64,000 nt of DNA from Streptomyces sp. HUAS MG91 (GTDB lineage Bacteria > Actinomycetota > Actinomycetes > Streptomycetales > Streptomycetaceae). Below are positions 18,668-25,950 of this stretch, piece after piece (the first letter of the stretch is position 1; every line of letters begins with the position of its first letter). The stretch lies in the NCBI RefSeq assembly GCF_040529335.1, contig NZ_CP159534.1:5332001-5396000 (forward strand), read 5' to 3'. The notes below the pieces were generated by a model that saw only the letters and a list, made by a program, of their open reading frames with translations, was not told where the DNA came from and made no database searches. The position numbers and the translations under genes are program-made.

Positions 18668-19945
18668 CTAGAAGAACGTCCGTACGTAGTCCACGACCGT
18701 GCCGTCCGCCTCCACCACCGGGATCAACTGCCACTTGTCGAACGAGGTGCAGGGGTGCGACAGGCCCATGCCGAGCCAGTCGCCCACCTCAAGCTCGGCG
18801 TCCTGGTCCAGGCGGAGCCACCCGTGCTGGTCGGACAGCCCCGTCACCGTGACCCCGGAAGCGTCGCGCACCGCGCCGGTGCGGGCGTCGCGGACGGCCT
18901 GGGCCTCGGGCAGGTCGAGGTCGTAGGCGGCGTCGCGCTTGCCGGCGTTGGTGAAGGCCTGGTCCGGCGCGGGACGCGAGACGACCTGCGCCCACAGCCG
19001 GAACGCCGGGTGCAGCGCCCCCTCCTCGGGGACCCGGTTGAACGGCGTCAGGTGGCGGTAGTGGCCGTCGTCGTGCGACACGTACGCGCCCGAGCGCAGC
19101 AGCTTCAGTACGGGCGCGCTCAGTTCGGGGATCTCGGCGAACACGTCGGCCACCGCGTCGAACCAGGCGGAGCCGCCCGCGCTGACCACGATCTCCTCGA
19201 CGCCCGCGAACCGTCCGGCCCGGTCGAAGTCCACCGCCAGCGCGACCAGCTGCCGCAGCCACGCCCGGACCCGGTCGCCGTCGGCCTGCGGCACCTCGCC
19301 CTCGTACCCGGCGACACCCACGAGCCGCAGCCGGTCGGCACCGGCCACCGCGTCGGCGACGGCCGCGCACTCGGCGTCGGTGCGGGCGCCGGTGCGCGCG
19401 CCGATCCCGGCGCCGAGTTCCACGACGACGTCCACCGGCCGGGTCGCGCCCGCCTCCGACAGGGCGGCCTGCATCAGCTCCACGCCGCGTACGGAATCCA
19501 CGTAGCAGACGAACCGGAAGGCCGGGTCGGCGGCGAGTTCGGCGGCCAGCCAGCGCAGCGCGGCCGCGTCGACCAGCTCGTTCGCCAGGAAGATCCGCTC
19601 GATGCCGAACCGCCGGGCCACCCGCACCTGGTGCGGCACGGCGAGGGTGATGCCCCACGCGCCGTGCTCGATCTGCCGCTGGAAGAGCTGGGGCGCCATC
19701 GACGTCTTGCCGTGCGGCGCGAAGGTGAGGCCGTGCCGTGTGGCGTATGTCTCCATGAGCGCGAGATTGTGCTCCAGGCGCTCGGCGGAGAGCGTGAGGA
19801 CGGGGGTGGTGAAGCCGTCCGTGTAGAGGTTGAGGCGGCGGGCGGCGAGTTCGCCGACCGTGGCGCCCTCGGCCTCGGGGGGCAGGCCCTTGAAGCGGAA
19901 GTCCACCCGTTCCTGCGCGAGCTCGTCCAAGCGGTCGGCGGTCAT
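18668..19945 (-). CDS. D-threonine-aldolase / D-serine-dehydratase-like PLP enzyme; candidate D-glucosaminate deaminase
   Basis: 425 residues, fold-type III (alanine-racemase barrel) with a C-terminal metal domain. The PLP lysine is in FAPHGKTSMAPQLF (about residue 76). VDVVVELGAGIGARTGART and the phosphate-binding VVSAGGSAWFD are barrel strands. The C-terminal metal ligands are the His and Cys of GLSHPCTSFDKWQ. Relatives carry out metal-dependent D-threonine aldol cleavage, D-serine dehydration, or D-glucosaminate dehydration to 2-keto-3-deoxygluconate and ammonia. The KDG kinase in the divergent operon favours the last. ATG 19945 is chosen for its GGAGGAGG ribosome site; a longer frame to 19990 would read through the operator. 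It is transcribed ahead of the deacylase. Confidence 0.8.
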   Translation of the reverse strand: MTADRLDELAQERVDFRFKGLPPEAEGATVGELAARRLNLYTDGFTTPVLTLSAERLEHNLALMETYATRHGLTFAPHGKTSMAPQLFQRQIEHGAWGITLAVPHQVRVARRFGIERIFLANELVDAAALRWLAAELAADPAFRFVCYVDSVRGVELMQAALSEAGATRPVDVVVELGAGIGARTGARTDAECAAVADAVAGADRLRLVGVAGYEGEVPQADGDRVRAWLRQLVALAVDFDRAGRFAGVEEIVVSAGGSAWFDAVADVFAEIPELSAPVLKLLRSGAYVSHDDGHYRHLTPFNRVPEEGALHPAFRLWAQVVSRPAPDQAFTNAGKRDAAYDLDLPEAQAVRDARTGAVRDASGVTVTGLSDQHGWLRLDQDAELEVGDWLGMGLSHPCTSFDKWQLIPVVEADGTVVDYVRTFF

Positions 19946-19967
19946 GGAGCCCTCCTCCAGGCGGACT

Positions 19968-19984
19968 GTTGCATTATTTGCAAC
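19968..19984. promoter_or_regulatory. Perfect inverted repeat, probable IclR operator
   Basis: GTTGCA-TTATT-TGCAAC has perfect arms around an AT-rich 5-base centre, 23-39 bases upstream of the PLP-enzyme start and in the divergent intergenic region shared with the KDG-kinase operon. The IclR gene in that operon is the obvious candidate regulator, which is inference. Confidence 0.65.
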
Positions 19985-20076
19985 GGTCATTGCGTATGTC
20001 GCTCACTGCTGTCTAACATCCGAGCCGATGCCGGGTCAACGAAGCCGTTGGCCCCCTGCCGCGAGGAGGACGCCCC

Positions 20077-21120
20077 ATGAATGGCACGCCGGTGGACGTC
20101 GTCGCGCTCGGCGAGTCCATGGTCACGTTCCGGCCCACCGTGCCGGGACGCCTCGCCGACGTGCCCTCGTTCGACCGCGGGATCGGCGGCGCCGAGTCCA
20201 ACGTGGCGTGCGTGCTGGCCGCCGGCGGACACCGCACGCGCTGGGTCAGCCGGGTCGGTGCCGACGGTTTCGGCGACCACCTGGTCGAGGCCATCGGCGC
20301 CTACGGAGTCGACGTGAGCGCCGTGCGCCGTGACCACGCCCGCCCCACCGGCATCTACTTCCGCACCGCCGGGGACCGCGGCGGCGACTCCCACGAGGTC
20401 GCCTACTACCGCGCCGGCTCCGCCGCCTCCGCGATGTCGGTGGCCACCCTGGACCTCGACGCGCTGCGCGCCGGACGCGTCCTGCACCTGTCCGGCATCA
20501 CCGCCGCGCTCTCCGCCGACTGCCTGGACCTGCTGCACGCCCTGACCGACGGCACGACCCCGGGCACCGTCTCCTTCGACGTCAACCACCGGCCCGGCCT
20601 GTGGCGCACCCCCGAGGACGCCCGGGTCCTGCTCGACCTGGCCCGCCGCGCCGACCTCGTCTTCGTCGGCGAGGACGAGGCCGAGGACGCCTGGGGCGTC
20701 ACCGGCGGGCCCGACGCGATCCGCGCCGCGCTGCCCGAGCCGGCCGTCCTCGTCGTCAAGCAGGGCTCCGCGGGCGCCGTCGCCTTCGACCGCTCGGCCG
20801 GTGAGCGCCGCCACTTCGAACCCGCCCCGCGCGTCGACGTCGTCGCCGCCGTGGGCGCCGGTGACGCCTTCGCCGCCGGATTCCTCTCGGCCACCCTGCG
20901 CGGGCTGCCCGCCGCGGCCCGGCTGCGCCACGGCCACCTGTGGGCCGCCGCGGCCCTCACCGTCCCCGGCGACCTCGCCGCACCCCCGAGCCGCGCCCAC
21001 GCCGACCGGCTGGTCGCCCTCGGGGCCGACGCGTGGGGGACACTGCACCTCGGCCCCGGCTGGACCGAAGCGACCGAAGCAGCCGACAGCGGGGCCGCCG
21101 AGGAGGTACGTACGCCATGA
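20077..21120 (+). CDS. kdgK: 2-keto-3-deoxygluconate kinase (PfkB family)
   Basis: 347 residues, a ribokinase/PfkB sugar kinase. It has GGAESNVACVLAAGGHRTRWVSRVG (written here in two parts: the N-terminal GG motif and the VSRVG strand) and the catalytic VGAGDAFAAGF near residue 265. Several stretches match KDG kinases specifically: PTGIYFR, EVAYYRAGSAASAMS (the YYR..GSA..SA substrate loop), HLSGITAALS and SFDVNHRPGLW. It phosphorylates KDG to KDPG, or a close analogue. The start ATG follows GAGGAGGACGCCCC. Its ATGA overlap with the IclR gene shows coupling. No KDPG aldolase lies in the window, so the product must be split by an enzyme encoded elsewhere. Confidence 0.83.
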   Translation: MNGTPVDVVALGESMVTFRPTVPGRLADVPSFDRGIGGAESNVACVLAAGGHRTRWVSRVGADGFGDHLVEAIGAYGVDVSAVRRDHARPTGIYFRTAGDRGGDSHEVAYYRAGSAASAMSVATLDLDALRAGRVLHLSGITAALSADCLDLLHALTDGTTPGTVSFDVNHRPGLWRTPEDARVLLDLARRADLVFVGEDEAEDAWGVTGGPDAIRAALPEPAVLVVKQGSAGAVAFDRSAGERRHFEPAPRVDVVAAVGAGDAFAAGFLSATLRGLPAAARLRHGHLWAAAALTVPGDLAAPPSRAHADRLVALGADAWGTLHLGPGWTEATEAADSGAAEEVRTP

Positions 21121-21884
21121 GCCAGACCGTCGACCGCGCGCTCAGCATCCTGCCGCTGCTCGCCGAGGGCCCCGCCGACCTGGGCCAGGTCGCCGACCGG
21201 CTCGGGGTGCACAAGTCCACGGCCCTGCGCCTGCTGCGCACCCTGCACGAGCACGGCCTGGTCCACCGTCAGTCCGACCAGCGCTACCGGCTCGGCGCCC
21301 GCCTCTTCGCGCTCGCCCAGGAGGCCGTCGAGAACCTCGACGTCCGCGAGATCGCCCACCCCCATCTCACCGCGCTCAACGAGAAGTGCGGCCACACGGT
21401 CCACCTCGCCGTGTACGAGGAGCACGAGGTCCTCTACATCGACAAGGTCGAGAGCCGCTACCCGGTGCGCATGTACTCGCGCATCGGCAAGCCCGTCGCC
21501 ATCACGGTGGCGGCCGTGGCGAAGCTGCTGCTCGCCGACCGGCCCGAGGCCGAGCGCCGCGCCCTCGCGGAGAAGCTCGACTACCCCATGTACACGGCCC
21601 GTTCGACCCCCAACGCGACCGCCTTCCTGCGGGAGCTGGAGAAGGTGCGCGAACAGGGCTGGGCCACCGACCTCGGTGGCCACGAGGAGTCCATCAACTG
21701 CGTCGGGGCGCCCATCCGCGGTGCCGACGGACGCGTCGTCGCCGCCATGTCGGTCTCCGCGCCGAACGTGGTCGTCACCGCCGAGGAACTCCTCACCCTG
21801 CTTCCGCTCGTGCGCCGCACGGCGGAGGCGATCAGCCGGGACTACTCCGGTAACCCACCGACCAAGGAAGCCAGTTCACGATGA
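21117..21884 (+). CDS. IclR-family transcriptional regulator of the catabolic cluster
   Basis: 255 residues. An N-terminal winged helix (about 1-65; LGQVADRLGVHKSTALRLLRTLHEHGLVHR) is followed by the IclR effector domain (HPHLTALNEKCGHTVHLAVYEEHEVLYIDKVE; CVGAPIRGADGRVVAAMSVSAP). IclR proteins respond to small carboxylates or sugar acids, which fits KDG, KDPG or glucosaminate as the signal here. The start ATG 21117 overlaps the kinase stop (ATGA), with GAGGAGG before it. The probable operator is the inverted repeat at 19968-19984 between the two divergent arms. Whether it represses or activates cannot be told from the sequence. Confidence 0.92.
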   Translation: MSQTVDRALSILPLLAEGPADLGQVADRLGVHKSTALRLLRTLHEHGLVHRQSDQRYRLGARLFALAQEAVENLDVREIAHPHLTALNEKCGHTVHLAVYEEHEVLYIDKVESRYPVRMYSRIGKPVAITVAAVAKLLLADRPEAERRALAEKLDYPMYTARSTPNATAFLRELEKVREQGWATDLGGHEESINCVGAPIRGADGRVVAAMSVSAPNVVVTAEELLTLLPLVRRTAEAISRDYSGNPPTKEASSR

Positions 21885-22297
21885 CCGAGAACGCCAAGAC
21901 CGCACTCACCCCCGCCACGCACACCACCCCGCCCGCGAAGTTCTCGCACGGCGTCAAGAAGGGCAACATCCTTCAGGTCGCGGGCCAGGTCGGCTTCCTC
22001 CCGGCCGTCGAGGGCCAGGCCCCCACCCCGGCCGGCCCGACCCTGCGCGAGCAGACCCTCCAGACCTTCGCCAACGTCAAGGCGATCCTCGAAGAGGGCG
22101 GCGCCACCTGGGACGACGTCATGATGATGCGCGTCTACCTAACGGACGTCGACCACTTCGCCGAGATGAACAAGATCTACAACGAGTACTTCGAGGAGCA
22201 GGGCCTGACCGCCCCCGCCGCCGCGCGCACGACCGTCTACGTCGGTCTGCCCAAGGGCCTGCTCATCGAGATCGACGCGCTCGCCGTCCTCGGCTGA
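21881..22297 (+). CDS. ridA: RidA-family enamine/imine deaminase
   Basis: 138 residues, the standard length. RidA proteins hydrolyse reactive enamine/imine intermediates released by PLP dehydratases to the 2-keto acid and ammonia, acting as cytosolic trimers. Visible motifs are ILQVAGQVGF, QTLQTFANVKAILEEGGATWDDV, and the catalytic Arg in PAAARTTVYVGLP with LIEIDALAVL at the C terminus. The conserved Arg supports true deaminase activity. ATGA overlap with the iclR gene. Its presence argues that the divergent PLP enzyme works by dehydration through an enamine intermediate rather than only by retro-aldol cleavage. Confidence 0.9.
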   Translation: MTENAKTALTPATHTTPPAKFSHGVKKGNILQVAGQVGFLPAVEGQAPTPAGPTLREQTLQTFANVKAILEEGGATWDDVMMMRVYLTDVDHFAEMNKIYNEYFEEQGLTAPAAARTTVYVGLPKGLLIEIDALAVLG

Positions 22298-22345
22298 GCC
22301 CGCGGCACCCCGCACCCTGATCCACCCGCAAGCCGTACGTCGTCA

Positions 22346-22378
22346 CGGCGCGGCGCGCACCCCCCGCGCGCCGCGCCG
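22346..22378 (+). terminator. Perfect GC hairpin between ridA and gntP
   Basis: CGGCGCGGCGCGC and GCGCGCCGCGCCG form a perfect 13-bp stem around a 7-base C-rich loop (ACCCCCC), 49 bases after ridA and 46 before the permease. There is no U tract. It may lower permease expression relative to the upstream genes or protect the upstream mRNA. Confidence 0.6.
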
Positions 22379-22423
22379 CGATCCCCCCTGCCCTGAAAGC
22401 CCGATGCACTTACGAGGTCAACG

Positions 22424-23911
22424 ATGTCCCCGTTCGCACTCGCCGCCCCGCTCGCGGCCCCCACCGAGGCTCCACCCCACACCGGCGGCATCCTCACGAT
22501 CATCGACGGAACGGCCGGTCTGCTGACCGTCGCCTTCCTCGGCATCGTGCTGCTGCTCTTCCTGATCATCAAGGCCCGCATACAGCCCTTCGTGGCCCTG
22601 CTCGCGGTCTCCATAGCCGTCGGCCTCGGCGCCGGCCTGTCGGTCACCGAACTCTTCGGCACCGTCCAGAAGTCCGACGCCGTCTCCACCATCGAGTCCG
22701 GCATGGGCGGCACCCTCGGGCACGTCGCCATCATCATCGGCCTGGGCACCATGCTCGGCGCGGTCCTCGAAGTCTCCGGCGGGGCCGAGGTCCTGGCCTC
22801 CCGCCTGCTGAACCTCTTCGGCGAGAAGCGCGCCCCCCTCGCGATGGGCCTCACCGGCCTGATCTTCGGCATCCCCGTCTTCTTCGACGTCGGCATCTTC
22901 GTCCTCGCGCCGATCGTCTACGCGGCCGCCAAGCGCGGCGGCAAGTCGATCATCCTGTACTGCATGCCGCTGCTGGCGGGCCTGTCGATGACGCACGCCT
23001 TCCTGCCGCCGCACCCGGGCCCCGTCGCCGCCGCCGGCCTGCTGAAGGTCGACCTCGGCTGGGTCATCCTCATGGGCATCGTCTGCGGCATCCCGGCCGT
23101 GCTCGCCGCCTGGGGCTGGGCCGCCTGGATCGGCAAGCGGATCTTCGTCCCCGTACCGCAGGACATGGTGGAGGCCGCCGAGGAGGCGAAGGCCGCCCTG
23201 GAGGCCGAGCAGCGCGCCTCGGGCGTCACCCCGACCGAGAAGCCGGTGCCGCTGGGCACCGTGTTCACCATCATCGGTACGCCGCTGGTGCTGATCCTCC
23301 TCGCGACGTTCTCCTCGATCGCCTTCGACCCGTCCACGGGCCGCTCGGTCATCGAGTTCTTCGGGCACCCCTTCGTCGCGCTGACGATCGCCCTGATGAT
23401 GGCCTACTACCTGCTGGGCATCCGGCGCGGCTGGTCCCGCAAGTCCCTGGAGACGGTGTCGACCGCGTCGCTGAAGCCGGTCGGCAACATCCTTCTGGTG
23501 GTCGGCGCGGGCGGGGTCTTCGGCGCCGTCCTCAAGGCGAGCGGCATCGCCGACGCGCTGGCCGACACGTTCAACGGCATGGGCCTGCCGGTCATCGTGC
23601 TCGCCTACCTGATCTCGCTGGTGCTGCGCGTCGCCCAGGGCTCGGCGACGGTCGCCATCGTCACGACGGCGGGCATCGTCGCCCCGCTGCTCTCCGAGGG
23701 CCACTACTCGCAGGCGTTCACCGCGCTGGTCATCATGGCGATCTCGGCGGGCTCCATCTTCGCCTCGCACGTGAACGACGGCGGGTTCTGGATGGTCTCC
23801 AAGTACTTCGGCATCTCCGAGCGCGACACGCTGCGCACCTGGACGGTCCTGGAGTCGGTCCTGTCGCTGGCCGGATTCGCGGTCGCGGCCGTGGTCAGCC
23901 TGTTCGTCTGA
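22424..23911 (+). CDS. gntP: GntP-family sugar-acid:proton symporter
   Basis: 495 residues with about 12-14 spans, the size and pattern of the gluconate:H+ symporter family. Signatures include GGTLGHVAIIIGLGTMLGAVLE, FFDVGIFVLAPIVYAAAKRGG, MPLLAGLSMTHAFLPPHPGPVAAA and the C-terminal SATVAIVTTAGIVAPLL with ASHVNDGGFWMVSKYFGIS. Family members import gluconate, D-serine or related hydroxy- and amino-acids. Next to a glucosaminate-type PLP enzyme and KDG kinase it probably imports an (N-acetyl)glucosaminate or aldonic acid. ATG 22424 follows an acceptable ACGAGG region. It is the last gene of the rightward operon, ending in a strong hairpin. Confidence 0.9.
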   Translation: MSPFALAAPLAAPTEAPPHTGGILTIIDGTAGLLTVAFLGIVLLLFLIIKARIQPFVALLAVSIAVGLGAGLSVTELFGTVQKSDAVSTIESGMGGTLGHVAIIIGLGTMLGAVLEVSGGAEVLASRLLNLFGEKRAPLAMGLTGLIFGIPVFFDVGIFVLAPIVYAAAKRGGKSIILYCMPLLAGLSMTHAFLPPHPGPVAAAGLLKVDLGWVILMGIVCGIPAVLAAWGWAAWIGKRIFVPVPQDMVEAAEEAKAALEAEQRASGVTPTEKPVPLGTVFTIIGTPLVLILLATFSSIAFDPSTGRSVIEFFGHPFVALTIALMMAYYLLGIRRGWSRKSLETVSTASLKPVGNILLVVGAGGVFGAVLKASGIADALADTFNGMGLPVIVLAYLISLVLRVAQGSATVAIVTTAGIVAPLLSEGHYSQAFTALVIMAISAGSIFASHVNDGGFWMVSKYFGISERDTLRTWTVLESVLSLAGFAVAAVVSLFV

Positions 23912-23918
23912 TGACCCA

Positions 23919-23963
23919 GCGGGACGGCGCCGTGGCTCACCGTAGTGAGCGGCGCCGTCCCGC
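23919..23963 (+). terminator. Terminator after gntP
   Basis: GCGGGACGGCGCC pairs with GGCGCCGTCCCGC. The 19-base loop contains a small inner CAC/GTG stem. It starts 8 bases after the permease stop codon. Confidence 0.75.
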
Positions 23964-24044
23964 CGGTTCGTGACCAGGACGTGAGGGGCCCGGGGGGCGC
24001 GGGACACAGAGTCGTCCGCCATACTTCGGCGCGTGGAGCAGCGT

Positions 24045-24626
24045 ATGGACAGTCAGAAGGTCACGCCCGTCGCCGGCGCCGGTTTCGACCCGGCGTACGT
24101 CCCCGGTCTGACGTCTCCCGCGAAGGAGACGGTTGTCGAGGACGCCCAGGCCACCGAGGCGGAAGCGGACGAGCCCGCGGGGGAGGTGAGCGCGCCGTCC
24201 CTGGAGAAGCCGTCCCCGGAGAAGTCGTCCCTGGACAAGTCGTCCCCGGAGAAGTCCTCCCTGGACAAGGAGACGCCCGAGGACGCCAGGCCCGAGGACG
24301 CCTCGGACGCCGGGCCCGAGGCGGAGGAGGAACCCGGCGCCGCGGCGAAGGCCGGCGACGTCACGCTGGAGGCCAAGGACCGCCGCGGCTCCATCAGCGT
24401 CGACGCGACCGGCGTCCGCTACACCCTCGACGACCAGGAGGCCGACTTCACCTGGGACGAGATCAGCGCCGTCGAGTACGGCACCTCGCGCAAGCGCCTC
24501 ACGGTGACGGTGCACACGCCCAACAGCCGCTGGTACCCGAACGATGTCGAGGCCCCCGACAAGTCCCGCCTCAAGGAGTGGACGGACAGCCTCGACAAGG
24601 CGCTGGACCTCTACTTCGAGGACTGA
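24045..24626 (+). CDS. Unknown acidic protein with a five-residue tandem repeat and a C-terminal PH-like domain
   Basis: About 193 residues in two parts. Residues 1-105 are low-complexity and acidic, with five tandem 5-residue units at 52-76 (SLEKP, SPEKS, SLDKS, SPEKS, SLDKE), coded by a 15-base repeat at 24198-24272. Residues 110-193 look folded: VTLEAKDRRGSISVDATG, VRYTLDDQEADFTWDEI and SAVEYGTSRKRLTVTVHTP resemble small bacterial PH-like beta domains found in Streptomyces. There is no signal peptide or membrane span. ATG 24045 is preferred because GGAG lies 8 bases upstream; GTG 24033 is the alternative. The acidic Ser-rich part could be a phosphorylation target, which is speculation. Confidence 0.7.
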   Translation: MDSQKVTPVAGAGFDPAYVPGLTSPAKETVVEDAQATEAEADEPAGEVSAPSLEKPSPEKSSLDKSSPEKSSLDKETPEDARPEDASDAGPEAEEEPGAAAKAGDVTLEAKDRRGSISVDATGVRYTLDDQEADFTWDEISAVEYGTSRKRLTVTVHTPNSRWYPNDVEAPDKSRLKEWTDSLDKALDLYFED

Positions 24627-24629
24627 CGT

Positions 24630-24663
24630 GGGCAGCGCCGCCGGGGGAGCGGCGGCGCTGCCC
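24630..24663. terminator. Bidirectional terminator between convergent genes
   Basis: GGGCAGCGCCGCC and GGCGGCGCTGCCC make a perfect 13-bp stem with an 8-base loop. It sits 3 bases after the plus-strand stop and 20 bases from the chitinase stop, so it probably serves both. Confidence 0.8.
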
Positions 24664-24683
24664 GTTCGAGGGACGGCCCCGGG

Positions 24684-25709
24684 CTAGAGGCCGTGCACGT
24701 GGCCGCCGACCGCCGAGGACCAGGCGTTGCCGGCCGTCGCGTCCCAGTTCGTCGACCAGGTCATCGCGCCGCGGATGCCGGGGTACGTCTTCGACGGCTT
24801 GAAGGAGCCGCAGTTGGTGCCCTTGGCGAGGCAGTCGAGGGCGTCGTTGACGACCGACGGCGCGACGTAGCCGCTGCCCGCGGCGCTCGACGACGCCGGG
24901 ACGCCGATGCCGACCTGCGACGGGTCGAGGCCGCCCTCCAGCTGGATGCAGGCGAGCGCGGTCAGGAAGTCGACCGAGCCCTGGCTGTAGACCTTGCCGT
25001 CGCAGCCGAGCATCGAACCGCTGTTGTAGTACTGCATGTTGACCACGGTGAGGATGTCCTTCACGGCCAGCGCGGTCTTGAAGTACTCGGCGGACGTGGA
25101 CTGCATGTCGATGGTCTGCGGCGCCATCGTGAGTACGAAGCCGCTGCCCGCCTTCGCCGCCAGGGACTCCAGCGCCTGTGACATGTAGGTGGAGTTGAGG
25201 CCGTTCTCCAGGTCGATGTCGACGCCGTCGAAGCCGTACTCCTGCATCAGCGCGTAGAGCGAGTCGGAGAAGTTGGCCGCGGAGGCCGCGTCGTTGATCG
25301 AGACCGTGCCGTTCTGGCCGCCGACCGAGATGACCACCGACTTCCCGGCCGCCTGCTTCGCCTTGATGTCGGCCTTGAACGCGTCCTCGGTGTAGCCGCC
25401 CAGGCCCGCCGAGTCGAGCGTGAAGTCGACCGCGCCCGGTGTCGTCGTGGCGTCGGCGAAGGCGACCGCGATGATGTCGTAGTCGGCCGGCACGTCGCTG
25501 AGCTTCTGGACCGCCGCGCCGTTGTCGAAGTTCTGCCAGTAGCCGGTGACCGCGTGCGCGGGGACGGCGGCCGCGGCGCTGTGCGCGGTGGGGGCCGCGT
25601 CCGCGCTGCCCGCCGTGGTGAGGAACAGGCCGGTCGCGGCGAGCGCGGCGGCCGTGAACCCGCCGAGGAACGTGCCGAGTCGGCCGCGCCGGCGGTGGGA
25701 GTGCGTCAT
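24684..25709 (-). CDS. Secreted GH18 chitinase
   Basis: 341 residues. A twin-Arg-containing signal sequence (HRRRGRLGTFLGGFTAAALA, cleaved probably after SADAA) precedes a GH18 catalytic barrel: HAVTGYWQNFDNG, VVISVGGQNG, and the active-site motif GFDGVDIDLENG (DxxDxDxE, the last Glu catalytic). MAPQTIDMQ and YYNSGSMLGCDGKVYSQGS are later barrel strands, ending in RGAMTWSTNWD. There is no carbohydrate-binding or fibronectin domain, so this is a catalytic-domain-only chitinase. It hydrolyses chitin outside the cell. A DasR-type site overlaps its promoter, predicting induction by GlcN-6-phosphate. Confidence 0.93.
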   Translation of the reverse strand: MTHSHRRRGRLGTFLGGFTAAALAATGLFLTTAGSADAAPTAHSAAAAVPAHAVTGYWQNFDNGAAVQKLSDVPADYDIIAVAFADATTTPGAVDFTLDSAGLGGYTEDAFKADIKAKQAAGKSVVISVGGQNGTVSINDAASAANFSDSLYALMQEYGFDGVDIDLENGLNSTYMSQALESLAAKAGSGFVLTMAPQTIDMQSTSAEYFKTALAVKDILTVVNMQYYNSGSMLGCDGKVYSQGSVDFLTALACIQLEGGLDPSQVGIGVPASSSAAGSGYVAPSVVNDALDCLAKGTNCGSFKPSKTYPGIRGAMTWSTNWDATAGNAWSSAVGGHVHGL

Positions 25710-25770
25710 TCTCTGCCTCCGAGTGGGGGGAACCGTGGGGGAGTTGGGGAAGCAGCTGCTGGAGATACAA

Positions 25771-25786
25771 ACTGGTCCAGACCAAT
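25771..25786. promoter_or_regulatory. DasR-responsive element (dre) upstream of the chitinase
   Basis: ACTGGTCCAGACCAAT differs by only two bases from the known dre consensus ACTGGTCTAGACCACT. It is 62-77 bases upstream of the chitinase ATG and just downstream of a minus-strand TTGACA (25792-25797). DasR, the GntR regulator of chitin and GlcNAc genes, is expected to repress here. Confidence 0.85.
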
Positions 25787-25791
25787 GCCCG

Positions 25792-25797
25792 TGTCAA
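25792..25797 (-). promoter_or_regulatory. -35 box of the chitinase promoter
   Basis: Minus-strand TTGACA; the dre element begins six bases downstream. The -10 is not clear (TTTGTATCT region at about 25763-25771). Confidence 0.5.
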
Positions 25798-25950
25798 GGG
25801 TCCGGACAGTACGGAGGCGCTCGTTCCGCGCCAACTCCTGCCCATCCGGCCATGAACAGTGAGAAGTTGGGTGTTCAGGAGCGCTCACGTGGATATGGTG
25901 CTCAGGCAGAACGCCGTCAGGAGGAGCACAGAGCGACCGGGGGTGCGTGC

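Noticed and set aside
25546..25950. N-terminal extension of the zinc-ribbon protein into the chitinase promoter
   Set aside because: It would cover the dre site and the chitinase 5' end in antisense; composition changes at 25951, where a GTG start lies.
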